From: Verrucomicrobiota bacterium
Lineage (GTDB): Bacteria > Verrucomicrobiota > Verrucomicrobiia > Chthoniobacterales > UBA10450
Length of the DNA stretch: 55,596 nucleotides
Direction: 5' to 3'
Assembly (NCBI GenBank): GCA_003218975.1
Contig: QHPD01000113.1
Span: 1-55,596, forward strand
Shown here: positions 16,772 to 23,585 of the stretch, in pieces
Layout of the letters: each line of letters begins with the position of its first letter
Position numbering within the stretch: position 1 is the first letter of the stretch
The notes under the pieces: generated by a model
Databases searched by the model: none
Seen by the model: the letters and a program-made list of their open reading frames with translations, nothing else
What the model was told of the DNA's origin: nothing
Program-made: the position numbers and the translations under genes

Positions 16772-17452
16772 TTAACTTTCGCGCCTCTCAATTACCTGCA
16801 GCTCCTGCCGCAGCTTGACCATGCTGCCGTTAGGCAGGACGCCGCGGAAATTCACGCTTGGATAAATCATGCAGTCGCGGCCGATGACCGAGCCTGGGTT
16901 GATCACAGCGTTACAACCGATTTCCGTCCGATCGCCGACGATCGCGCCAAATTTTCTGAGCCCGGTGGGGATGTTGCCATCAGGTGTCACGACCGCGATT
17001 TCGCTATGATCGAGTTTCACATTTGAAAGAATCACGCCCGCGCCGAGGTGAGCGTGATGACCGAGGATGGAGTCGCCCACGTAATTAAAATGCGGCACCT
17101 GCACGGCGTCGAACAGAATGCAATTTTTGAATTCGCACGAGTTCCCCATCACCACGCCATTGCCGACGATCACGTTTTCCCGCACGTAACAGCCACTGCG
17201 GATCCGACAATTCTCGCCGATCCATGCCGGTCCTTTTAACACAGCGCTCTGCTCGATAACCGTTCCTCTGCCGACGAAAACATGATTACTGATGAACGGT
17301 TTGCCCATCAGCTCACCCAACACCACGGGCTTCAAACGGAATTGCAGGTAACTCGCAATCTGTTTGAGCGCGTCCCAAACGTGAGTCTGATTCTCAAACA
17401 ATTTCGGATGTGCCGTGTGTTCGAGGTCAAGAAAATCGGCGGGCGCAAACAT
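16772..17452 (-). CDS. Left-handed beta-helix acyl/nucleotidyltransferase-like protein
   Basis: This protein of about 226 residues carries hexapeptide repeats of a left-handed beta-helix (ENCRIRSGCYVRENVIVGNG, then SILGHHAHLGAGVIL and GDRTEIGCNAVINPGSVIG). The N-terminal 50 residues are helical. It resembles the C-terminal half of GlmU and related sugar-phosphate nucleotidyltransferases but has no nucleotidyltransferase domain, so it may be an acetyltransferase or a stand-alone partner. The Met at 17452 starts the conserved part; the frame upstream of it reads through a palindromic repeat and the end of cysS. The substrate is unknown. Confidence 0.8.
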   Translation of the reverse strand: MFAPADFLDLEHTAHPKLFENQTHVWDALKQIASYLQFRLKPVVLGELMGKPFISNHVFVGRGTVIEQSAVLKGPAWIGENCRIRSGCYVRENVIVGNGVVMGNSCEFKNCILFDAVQVPHFNYVGDSILGHHAHLGAGVILSNVKLDHSEIAVVTPDGNIPTGLRKFGAIVGDRTEIGCNAVINPGSVIGRDCMIYPSVNFRGVLPNGSMVKLRQELQVIERRES

Positions 17453-17501
17453 TTTCAGGCTCAAGATGACGAATCGCCCCGACCGTTGCGAGCGCATTTT
17501 T

Positions 17502-17650
17502 CTGGGTAGCGCGCGTCTCGCATGCTGGCGATGGCGTCCTCGCTGTCGCGAACTTTTTCTAGTGCAGCAATTCAAGATCGAATCCGACAAAAGGAAAGTT
17601 CGTTTCGGCGCGACGCCGAAACCAGCACGCGAGACGCGTGCGCTACCCAG
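17502..17650. repeat. REPIN-like element, four hairpins, at the cysS stop
   Basis: Both ends read CTGGGTAGCGC inward. The right half has GCACGCG/CGCGTGC and GTTTCGGCG/CGCCGAAAC stems; the left half matches it with a small deletion in its first stem. The last eight bases overlap cysS and provide its TAG stop. Confidence 0.8.
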
Positions 17651-19070
17651 AGCTCGCTGCGCCGTGTCGCGTGAGCTTCGGACCATCTTTCGTGTCGCGC
17701 ACTTCCCAGCCGAACGCGGAGATTCGATCGCGCAGTTGATCGCTTCGTTTCCAATTCTTTTCGCGTCTTGCGTTCTCGCGCTCTTCTGCGAGCTCCGCCA
17801 CTTCCGCTGGCACCACGACTTCGATTTCAGTTTCGAGGTCAAGAACAGTATTGATTCGTTTCCACCAATCCAGCCATGCGCTTGCCGAAGCAGCATCCAG
17901 TTTGTTTTCATCCATTGCGCGATTCGTTTCGCGAATTGATTCAAACAAAAATCCGAGCGCTGCGGAAATGTTCAGATCGTCATCGAGCGCCTCTTCAAAT
18001 TGTATGGCAGGGTCGGCGCGCTGCGCCGATCGGACGCCCCGGCGAGGCGTCCCTACCATTTTCTGCAAGCGTTCCAGCCACTCATCAATTCGGCCTAACG
18101 ACTCGCGCGCTTCATTCATTCCCTCCCAGGTGAAATTGAGCGGCACGCGATAGTGCACTCGCATCAGCGCGTAACGGAGCTCGCGGCCGGTATAACCTTT
18201 AGCCAGAATGTCAGGCACGGAGTAAAAATTGCCTAACGACTTCGCCATTTTCTGTCCATCGACGAGCAGATGCGCGCAATGCAACCAGTAGCGCACGAAT
18301 TTTTTTCCAGTGACGCCTTCGCTCTGCGCGATCTCCGCCTCGTGATGCGGGAAAATGTTATCGACACCACCACAGTGAATGTCGATCTGGTTGCCTAACA
18401 ACCTCGTCGCCATCGCGCTGCATTCAATGTGCCAGCCGGGGCGACCGGGTCCCCACGGCGAATCCCATTTCACATCGCCATCTTCTTCATCCCACGCTTT
18501 CCAGAGCGCGAAATCGCCGATGTGTTCCTTGTCGTATTCGTCGTGCTTCACCCGCCCGGTTGATTGCAATTGGGCGAGATCAAAGTGCGCAAGCTTTCCG
18601 TAGTTGGGGAATTCATTGATGCGAAAATAAACTGACTTGTCGTCCGCCTGATAAGCGAGCCCGCGCGAAATGAGCATCGCGATCATCTGGATCATCCTGT
18701 CGATGTAACGGTGATCCGTAGCGGCGGGAAATTCATTCGCGCGTTTGATCCGCAATATCTCGACATCTTCGAAGAACGCTTCTTTGAATTGCGCGGTAAA
18801 TTTTGCCAGGGGCACCTTTGCCTCGCGTGCGCCGCGGATCGTTTTGTCATCCACGTCGGTGATGTTCATAACGCGATGCACCTTGTAACCGCGCAGTTCG
18901 AGATGACGCTGAAGCAAATCTTCGAAGATATAGGCGCGGAAATTTCCAATGTGCGCGCGGCTGTAAACGGTCGGTCCGCAAGTGTAGATGCCGATTCTGC
19001 GCGCGGCTGGATCGCGCGGCTCGAATTCTTCGAGTTCGCGCGAGTAAGTGTTAAAGAAACGCAGCGCCAT
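17643..19070 (-). CDS. cysS: Cysteinyl-tRNA synthetase
   Basis: This 475-residue class I synthetase attaches cysteine to tRNA-Cys. It shows the zinc-site YTCGPTVYSRAHIGN with a HIGH-like HIGN, the second zinc ligands GWHIECSAM and FPHHEAEIAQSE, and KMAKSLGN for KMSKS. Near residue 345 it contains a 16-residue insert (GTPRRGVRSAQRADPA) encoded by a palindromic element and lying just before FEEALDDDLN; this lies between domains, so the enzyme is probably still active. The stop codon comes from another palindromic element. The start is ATG 19070. ispF lies upstream on the same strand, with a hairpin repeat between. Confidence 0.95.
   Translation of the reverse strand: MALRFFNTYSRELEEFEPRDPAARRIGIYTCGPTVYSRAHIGNFRAYIFEDLLQRHLELRGYKVHRVMNITDVDDKTIRGAREAKVPLAKFTAQFKEAFFEDVEILRIKRANEFPAATDHRYIDRMIQMIAMLISRGLAYQADDKSVYFRINEFPNYGKLAHFDLAQLQSTGRVKHDEYDKEHIGDFALWKAWDEEDGDVKWDSPWGPGRPGWHIECSAMATRLLGNQIDIHCGGVDNIFPHHEAEIAQSEGVTGKKFVRYWLHCAHLLVDGQKMAKSLGNFYSVPDILAKGYTGRELRYALMRVHYRVPLNFTWEGMNEARESLGRIDEWLERLQKMVGTPRRGVRSAQRADPAIQFEEALDDDLNISAALGFLFESIRETNRAMDENKLDAASASAWLDWWKRINTVLDLETEIEVVVPAEVAELAEERENARREKNWKRSDQLRDRISAFGWEVRDTKDGPKLTRHGAASSG
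18010..18057. repeat. In-frame two-hairpin REP-like element inside cysS
   Basis: On the minus strand GGTAGGGACGCCTCGCCGGG starts a GGACGCC/GGCGTCC hairpin, followed by TCGGCGC-AGC-GCGCCGA. The 48 bases equal 16 codons, so the cysS frame is kept. Confidence 0.75.
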
Positions 19071-19080
19071 ACGTTTTTAT

Positions 19081-19107
19081 GGTAGCGGCGGTTCATTGAA
19101 CCGCCAT
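19081..19107. repeat. Single REP-like hairpin between ispF and cysS
   Basis: GGTAGC is followed by the near-perfect palindrome GGCGGTTCATTGAACCGCC (19087-19105). It stands directly before the cysS start in the ispF-cysS spacer. Confidence 0.6.
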
Positions 19108-19128
19108 GGCGATTGAGGTCAATCGCAG

Positions 19129-19608
19129 CTACCCTTTTATCTCCACCATTGCCACGGCCATCGCGGCGATGCCTTCACTGCGGCCGATCGCACCGAGGCT
19201 TTCGTTTGTTGTCGCTTTAATGCCAATGCGCGACTCGTCCACGCCGATCGCTTCTGCGATTTTCTTTCGCATCGCCGGAATGTGCGGCGCAAGTTTTGGT
19301 GCCTCGGTGATAATGCTTGCATCGACGTTGATCACGCGCGCTTTTTTATCGGCAAGCAATTTGGTCACGCGCTTCAAAATCTCGAGACTGCTCATGCCGC
19401 GAATTGATTCATCCGTGTTTGAAAAATGTTGACCGATGTCGCCTGCTGCGATTGCACCGAGCAGAGCATCCGCGATAGCGTGCGACAAAACGTCGGCGTC
19501 TGAGTGTCCTTCCAACCCGCGCGAGTGTGCGATCTCGACGCCGCCGAGAATCAGTTTTCGTCCCTGCGCGAGCCGATGCACGTCGTAGCCGATTCCACAT
19601 CGAATCAT
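19129..19608 (-). CDS. ispF: 2-C-methyl-D-erythritol 2,4-cyclodiphosphate synthase
   Basis: This 159-residue enzyme, the usual size, makes the cyclic diphosphate intermediate of the MEP isoprenoid pathway. The metal ligands are in GYDVHRL (Asp, His) and in LEGHSDADVLSHAIADAL; the later TTNESLGAIGRSEG helps bind the cytidine. Five bases before its ATG the inositol-monophosphatase family gene ends, so the two are cotranscribed and perhaps translationally coupled. ispD is not adjacent. Confidence 0.96.
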   Translation of the reverse strand: MIRCGIGYDVHRLAQGRKLILGGVEIAHSRGLEGHSDADVLSHAIADALLGAIAAGDIGQHFSNTDESIRGMSSLEILKRVTKLLADKKARVINVDASIITEAPKLAPHIPAMRKKIAEAIGVDESRIGIKATTNESLGAIGRSEGIAAMAVAMVEIKG

Positions 19609-19612
19609 CCGA

Positions 19613-20371
19613 TCAGAGTTTCAAATCGATAACGCCGTTGGTCGCGACAATGCTGTATTTGTCCTTCATGTCCGGGCGCGGCCGAAGATCGACAGTTCCG
19701 CCGGCGTTTTCAATCAATAGCCAGCCTGCGGCAATGTCCCACAAACTGATTCCCCGTTCAATGTACGCATCGAAACGTCCGCATGCGACGTAAGCCATGT
19801 CGAGCGCGGCGCTGCCGAGCACGCGGCATTTGCGGACGTGATGAATCATTTGCTGAAGCAGAGGAAAATTCGAATCGATCATCTCACTCGTCTTTGAAAG
19901 GCCCACTGAGATCACAGCTTCAGACAAATCGGCGCGGTCGCTCACATGAAATGGGCGGCAATTTAATTTGGGAATCTCGCCTTTTTGTCCTGACCACATT
20001 TCATCACGGATCGGATCGTAGATAACGCCGACCATGATCTCGTTCCGCAGACGCAATGCGATCGAAACGCAAAAATGCGGAATGCCGTAGAAATAATTCA
20101 CCGTGCCATCGAGCGGATCGACGACCCATTGATGCTCGCTGGATTGATCGCCGACAACTCCTTCTTCTCCGTAAAGCGCGTGGCCCGGAAATTCTTCGAG
20201 AAGCAGTTTGGCGATTAACTCCTGCGCTGAGACATCGATTTCCAGTTTGAGATCGTGCGCTTGAACAGAATTAACCCGCAGCACAGAATGCTTCTGGGGT
20301 TGAAAATTTTTACGAAGCAGCTCGCCGGCAACGCGTGCAGCGTTTTCCGCCGTCTCGAGATAGTGCTTCAT
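19613..20371 (-). CDS. Inositol monophosphatase family protein
   Basis: This protein of about 252 residues has the metal and phosphate motifs GEEGVVG, VVDPLDGTVNYFYG and ISLWDIAAGWLLIENAGG, all in the proper order; the Asp, Glu and Thr ligands are present. The family hydrolyses inositol monophosphate and related sugar phosphates, and SuhB members also act on rRNA maturation. The ATG at 20371 (MKHYLETAENAAR) fits the family N-terminus better than the upstream frame. It leads a pair with ispF on the same strand. Confidence 0.9.
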   Translation of the reverse strand: MKHYLETAENAARVAGELLRKNFQPQKHSVLRVNSVQAHDLKLEIDVSAQELIAKLLLEEFPGHALYGEEGVVGDQSSEHQWVVDPLDGTVNYFYGIPHFCVSIALRLRNEIMVGVIYDPIRDEMWSGQKGEIPKLNCRPFHVSDRADLSEAVISVGLSKTSEMIDSNFPLLQQMIHHVRKCRVLGSAALDMAYVACGRFDAYIERGISLWDIAAGWLLIENAGGTVDLRPRPDMKDKYSIVATNGVIDLKL

Positions 20372-20448
20372 GATAAGACTACCTCGCACGGAGGGCACGG
20401 AGTGCGCAACGGAAATCGAAGTGGCGCAGGCAGGATTGCTTGGATCGC

Positions 20449-20484
20449 AAAAAAAACCGGGAGGAAAATAAATTCTCCTCCCGG
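20449..20484 (-). terminator. Strong intrinsic terminator after the 18-codon gene
   Basis: On the minus strand the stem CCGGGAGGA/TCCTCCCGG (9 perfect pairs, 10-base loop) is followed by eight T. It lies about 58 bases after the stop of the tiny Lys-rich gene and before the monophosphatase gene. Confidence 0.88.
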
Positions 20485-20541
20485 GTTGAAGTTAGGGGTT
20501 GTGACCCTGAAGGAATTCAGGGTCGTTATCAAGCGTTGGGC

Positions 20542-20598
20542 TTAGTGCCTTTTTCTCTTCGCTGATTTTTTCTTTGCTGCTTTCTTTTTCTTTGCCAT
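20542..20598 (-). CDS. Tiny Lys/Arg-rich protein, 18 aa
   Basis: The frame reads MAKKKKAAKKKSAKRKRH, stop. Fourteen of the 18 residues are not hydrophobic, and twelve are Lys or Arg. It is too short for usual gene callers. It is supported by a strong Shine-Dalgarno with 7-base spacing and by an intrinsic terminator shortly downstream. It lies 67 bases after coaB on the same strand, so it could share that transcript or have its own promoter. The composition resembles histone-H1-like or ribosomal-protein tails and suggests binding to RNA or DNA; that is inference. It could instead act only as a leader or as part of a small RNA. Confidence 0.6.
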   Translation of the reverse strand: MAKKKKAAKKKSAKRKRH

Positions 20599-20605
20599 CG
20601 ACTAA

Positions 20606-20616
20606 CTCCCCCCTTT
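20606..20616 (-). promoter_or_regulatory. Strong ribosome binding site of the tiny gene
   Basis: On the minus strand AAAGGGGGGAG stands 7 bases before the ATG at 20598. It is one of the strongest Shine-Dalgarno sequences in the window and is the main argument that the 18-codon frame is translated. Confidence 0.7.
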
Positions 20617-20664
20617 CAATCCGCTGCGTGCGGAGGTTCGTGAAGAGTTGGGAATGAACTTCAC

Positions 20665-21339
20665 TTAATTGCGTTCAGTAATCGTCACATTTTTTTTGTC
20701 AAACATTTTTCTCGCGAATTTTACCAATTTTTTTTCGAGGTCGCGCGCGATAATTTTTTTTGGAGCGCGCGAAATTTTCTCGCTTTCGCCGGTACGAAAG
20801 AAAAGTGTGACTTCATTTTCGTCGCTTTCCATTCCCGAAGTTGCGCTGCTCACGTCGTTGGCCACGATGACGTCGCAATTTTTTGCGCGCAGTTTTTTTT
20901 GCGCGTTTTCTTCTATGTCATTCGTATCCGCGGCGAAGCCAACAACGAGGAATTGTCGGTTTTTCGGTGGCAGGGATGTGAGAATATCGCGCGTGGGAAC
21001 CAGATCGAGCGCGAGATGTTCGTTGTCCTTTTTAATTTTCGTCGGAGAAACCGTTTGCGGTTTGTAATCGGCGACTGCGGCGCACATCACGAGAACATCG
21101 CATTCGTGAACATGTCGATGAACTGTTTCAAACATTTCATCGCTGGTCAAGATCTGTACGAACTGTGCGCCGCGCGGCGGATGGAGATTCACCGGGCCGG
21201 AAATCAAAGTGACGTCATGTCCGGCTGCGAGCGCGGCCTCGGCGATGGCGTAGCCCATTTTTCCCGAAGAGCGATTGGAGATGTAACGGATCGGATCAAT
21301 CGGCTCGCGCGTCGGGCCGGCCGTGACGAGAAATCTCAC
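20665..21339 (-). CDS. coaB: Phosphopantothenate-cysteine ligase
   Basis: This protein of about 224 residues, from the GTG at 21339, begins VRFLVTAGPTREPIDPIRY. It carries the CoaB pattern NRSSGKMGYAIAEAA, VMCAAVADYKP for CTP use and NRQFLVVGFAAD. It joins cysteine to 4'-phosphopantothenate in coenzyme A synthesis. In most bacteria it is fused to CoaC; here it is a separate frame whose GTG overlaps the coaC stop by four bases, which should couple translation. The tail is Lys/Phe-rich. The longer upstream frame reads antisense to coaC and is rejected. Confidence 0.92.
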   Translation of the reverse strand: MRFLVTAGPTREPIDPIRYISNRSSGKMGYAIAEAALAAGHDVTLISGPVNLHPPRGAQFVQILTSDEMFETVHRHVHECDVLVMCAAVADYKPQTVSPTKIKKDNEHLALDLVPTRDILTSLPPKNRQFLVVGFAADTNDIEENAQKKLRAKNCDVIVANDVSSATSGMESDENEVTLFFRTGESEKISRAPKKIIARDLEKKLVKFARKMFDKKNVTITERN

Positions 21340-21959
21340 GCGATCAAATTCTCCTGGCGCGCGAGGAGGAACTCGGTGCGAAATGCGATGTCGTTCACTT
21401 TCCAAAGCCGGCCAAGGCCTTCGTAACCGCACGCCAGCATTCCTTCTTCCGGTCCGATAAATTCGACACCGCGCGCTTTGAGTTTTTCAACGTTCTCCTG
21501 GGTCGTCGGATGCTGCCACATTTTTCCATTCATGGCGGGCGCGATCAGAATCGGCGCGCGCGTGGCGAGCGCGATAGCGGCGAGCGGGTGACCAGCGAGA
21601 CCGTGCGCAAGTTCGGCGATGATGTGCGCGGTCGCGGGCGCGATGAGGAGCAGGTTCGCGCGATCAGCTAGGTCGATGTGACCAGGTCGCCAGTTTTCTT
21701 TTTCATCGTAGAAGCTCGTCGTCACCGGATTTTTAGAAAGCGTCTGCAACGTGAGCGGCGGAATGAATTCGGTCGCGTCCTTTGTCATGACAACAAACAC
21801 TTCGTGGCCTTGTTTGACGAGGAGACTGGCGAGCTCGGCAGATTTATACGCGGCGATCGATCCCGTGACGCCGAGCACGACCGATTTTTTTCCAGCCGAA
21901 ATGCGCACCACTTTTCGTGCGCTGATTTTTTCGCGTCTGCGCTTGAAATTTTTTTCCAT
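21336..21959 (-). CDS. coaC: Phosphopantothenoylcysteine decarboxylase
   Basis: This 207-residue flavoprotein decarboxylates phosphopantothenoylcysteine to phosphopantetheine. The flavin-binding GVTGSIAAYKSAEL, the active-site His in GHIDLADRAN, the PAMNGKMW loop and the Cys in EGMLACGYEGLGRLW are all present. The first 25 residues are a basic, poorly conserved extension (KNFKRRREKISARK). It ends in a four-base overlap with coaB and starts 12 bases after the gmk remnant, so these form one transcript. Confidence 0.92.
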   Translation of the reverse strand: MEKNFKRRREKISARKVVRISAGKKSVVLGVTGSIAAYKSAELASLLVKQGHEVFVVMTKDATEFIPPLTLQTLSKNPVTTSFYDEKENWRPGHIDLADRANLLLIAPATAHIIAELAHGLAGHPLAAIALATRAPILIAPAMNGKMWQHPTTQENVEKLKARGVEFIGPEEGMLACGYEGLGRLWKVNDIAFRTEFLLARQENLIA

Positions 21960-21971
21960 CTAAGATTGAAG

Positions 21972-22512
21972 TTAATCGTGAATAGTTTGCCCATCACTCG
22001 GCCGTAAACGCCGGGTCAAGTAACTCTCTGCAGCCATGATGTGGCGGAATTTTTCCAGATCTTCTTCGACCGAACCGCTGATAATAGTGTAGCGGTAATC
22101 GCGCCATAATTCCATTTCTCGCACGGCGGTCTCCAACCGGCGTTCGATCTGCTCCTCGGTCTCGGTGCCGCGTTTGCGCAATCGTCGCCGCAATTCGTCG
22201 AGATCGGGCGGCATGATAAAAACATCCGTCAGGGCCTGGCGAATTACTGGATCAGCGCAGTTGCGGATGGTGGCGGCGCCTTGTGTGTCGATGTCGATCA
22301 AGACATCAACGCCGTTCTTCACGTTCGTCAGCACCGGTTCGCGTAAGGTGCCGTAAAAATCTCCGTGCACCTGCGCGTGCTCCAAAAAATCGCCGGCTCC
22401 GACTTTCCCGCGGAAATCTGCATCCGAAAGAAATTGATAATCTTCGGCGTCAGTTTCACCGCTGCGCGGCGCGCGCGTCGTGCAGGAAATGGAATAGAAA
22501 AGATCGGAAGTT
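21972..22512 (-). pseudogene. gmk: Guanylate kinase lacking its P-loop
   Basis: From about codon 22508 on, the sequence is guanylate kinase: SDLFYSISCTTRAPRSGE, then EDYQFLSDADF, DFLEHAQVHGDFYGT, VLIDIDTQGA and RLRKRGTETEEQI. The normal first 30 residues with GPSGAGKS are missing. Upstream in this frame there is only antisense-like sequence from yicC. The kinase could not bind the phosphates of ATP and should be dead unless another start exists, and I see none. The 3' end of yicC joins directly to it, so a deletion of roughly 100-150 bases is implied. GMP kinase is normally essential, hence another copy elsewhere or an assembly error. Confidence 0.75.
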
Positions 22513-23364
22513 TCGCACCTTTTCCAGTTCGGCTTTGCAGGCGATGATGCGTTGTGAAATGGCGGCATCATTCGCTTTTGCACCGAGCGTGTTGAGTTCA
22601 CGAAAAATTTCCTGAGTGATGAATTCCAATGTGCGCCCGACCGGCTCTTTGCTGCGCAAATGATGAGCGAATTGAGAGAGGTGACTCTCGAGGCGCGTCA
22701 ACTCCTCCGACACGTCGGCGCGATCGGCAAAGAAGGAAATTTCCTTGAGCACGCGTTCATCGTCGCTGGCGATCGGCAGCCCAGTTTTTTGAATCCGATC
22801 AAGGAGCGCGGCGCGATATCGTTTCACCACATCGGGATGAAGCGCGCGAACTTCCTTGAGTTTTTTCCGGATCGCTTTGAGACGATGAATCAAATCCTTC
22901 GCCAGATGTTTGCCTTCGCGCTCCCGCATTTTGATTAAATCGGCGAGTGCGGCGCGCAGCGCCCGTTCGATTGCCGGCCATGCTTCTTCCGCGTTCACGG
23001 CTTCTTCCGGGAACCGCATCACGCCGGGCGCTTGCAGGATTGTGCTTATGGTGATCTCGCCCGGCGCGTTTAATTCTTTTTGCAATGCGCGCATGGCTTC
23101 ATGGTACGAACGAGCGAGTTCTTTATTGAGGGCCAGGTTGCGCGCGCCGTTTGCGCCGCTGTGAAGCGTGATGGTAGCATTGGTTCGGCCGCGCGAAATG
23201 TTTTCATTTATCGTCTGGCGGATGCGCGGTTCGAGCTCGGCCAGATCGCGCGGGAGATTGATCACGATATCGCTCTGCTTCCGGTTAACTGAATTAAGCT
23301 CAACACTAAATTTCGTCCCGGCGTAATCGGTCTCGGCGCGACCGTATCCAGTCATGCTTCGCAT
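22456..23364 (-). CDS. yicC: YicC family endoribonuclease, C-terminus replaced
   Basis: The frame has about 302 residues from ATG 23364 (MRSMTGYGRAE). It shows the YicC N-terminal domain and the C-terminal DUF1732 part ETIS/DLIKMREREGKHLAKD and DERVLKEISFFADRADVSEEL, then GRTLEFITQEIFRELNTLGAKAND. YicC proteins are stress-related RNases, often encoded next to gmk. The expected ending soon after AELEKVR is lost; instead 18 residues (NFRSFLFHFLHDARAAQR) come from the gmk region in the wrong frame. Since the DUF1732 domain is nearly complete it may still work. Confidence 0.85.
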   Translation of the reverse strand: MRSMTGYGRAETDYAGTKFSVELNSVNRKQSDIVINLPRDLAELEPRIRQTINENISRGRTNATITLHSGANGARNLALNKELARSYHEAMRALQKELNAPGEITISTILQAPGVMRFPEEAVNAEEAWPAIERALRAALADLIKMREREGKHLAKDLIHRLKAIRKKLKEVRALHPDVVKRYRAALLDRIQKTGLPIASDDERVLKEISFFADRADVSEELTRLESHLSQFAHHLRSKEPVGRTLEFITQEIFRELNTLGAKANDAAISQRIIACKAELEKVRNFRSFLFHFLHDARAAQR

Positions 23365-23441
23365 ATCTCGCTGCAAGAGCTTATCGCAGAGAAACACACA
23401 GCGATCAACGCTCAACCCTCAACGTTCAATTCCTTCGATGA

Positions 23442-23585
23442 CATTGTATCCATGAGTGGCAAACCGTGGTGGAATTCGCGCGCGAACATTTGCAAGTCGG
23501 CTTCTGGGATTACGCGCGCTTCGGTATCCCCATCACGATTTTGACCATTGTTGCCGGCGTGATCGTATTGATGTTGCTTCGTTGA
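23442..23585 (+). pseudogene. Tail of an ion-transporter gene (ArsB/NhaD-like)
   Basis: The open frame ends VVEFAREHLQVGFWDYARFG followed by IPITILTIVAGVIVLMLLR and a stop at 23583-23585. This looks like the last cytoplasmic loop and helix of SLC13/ArsB-type antiporters. No ATG or Shine-Dalgarno precedes it, and the rest of the gene is absent. It overlaps the 3' end of mutY on the other strand. I read it as a gene remnant; chance similarity is possible. Confidence 0.45.

Noticed and set aside
16772-17944. 390-residue frame for the beta-helix protein
   Set aside because: Residues before the Met at 17452 read through a palindromic element and antisense to cysS.
21972-22601. Guanylate kinase as an intact 209-residue gene
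   Set aside because: The P-loop region is missing, and the first 30 residues are antisense-like yicC sequence.
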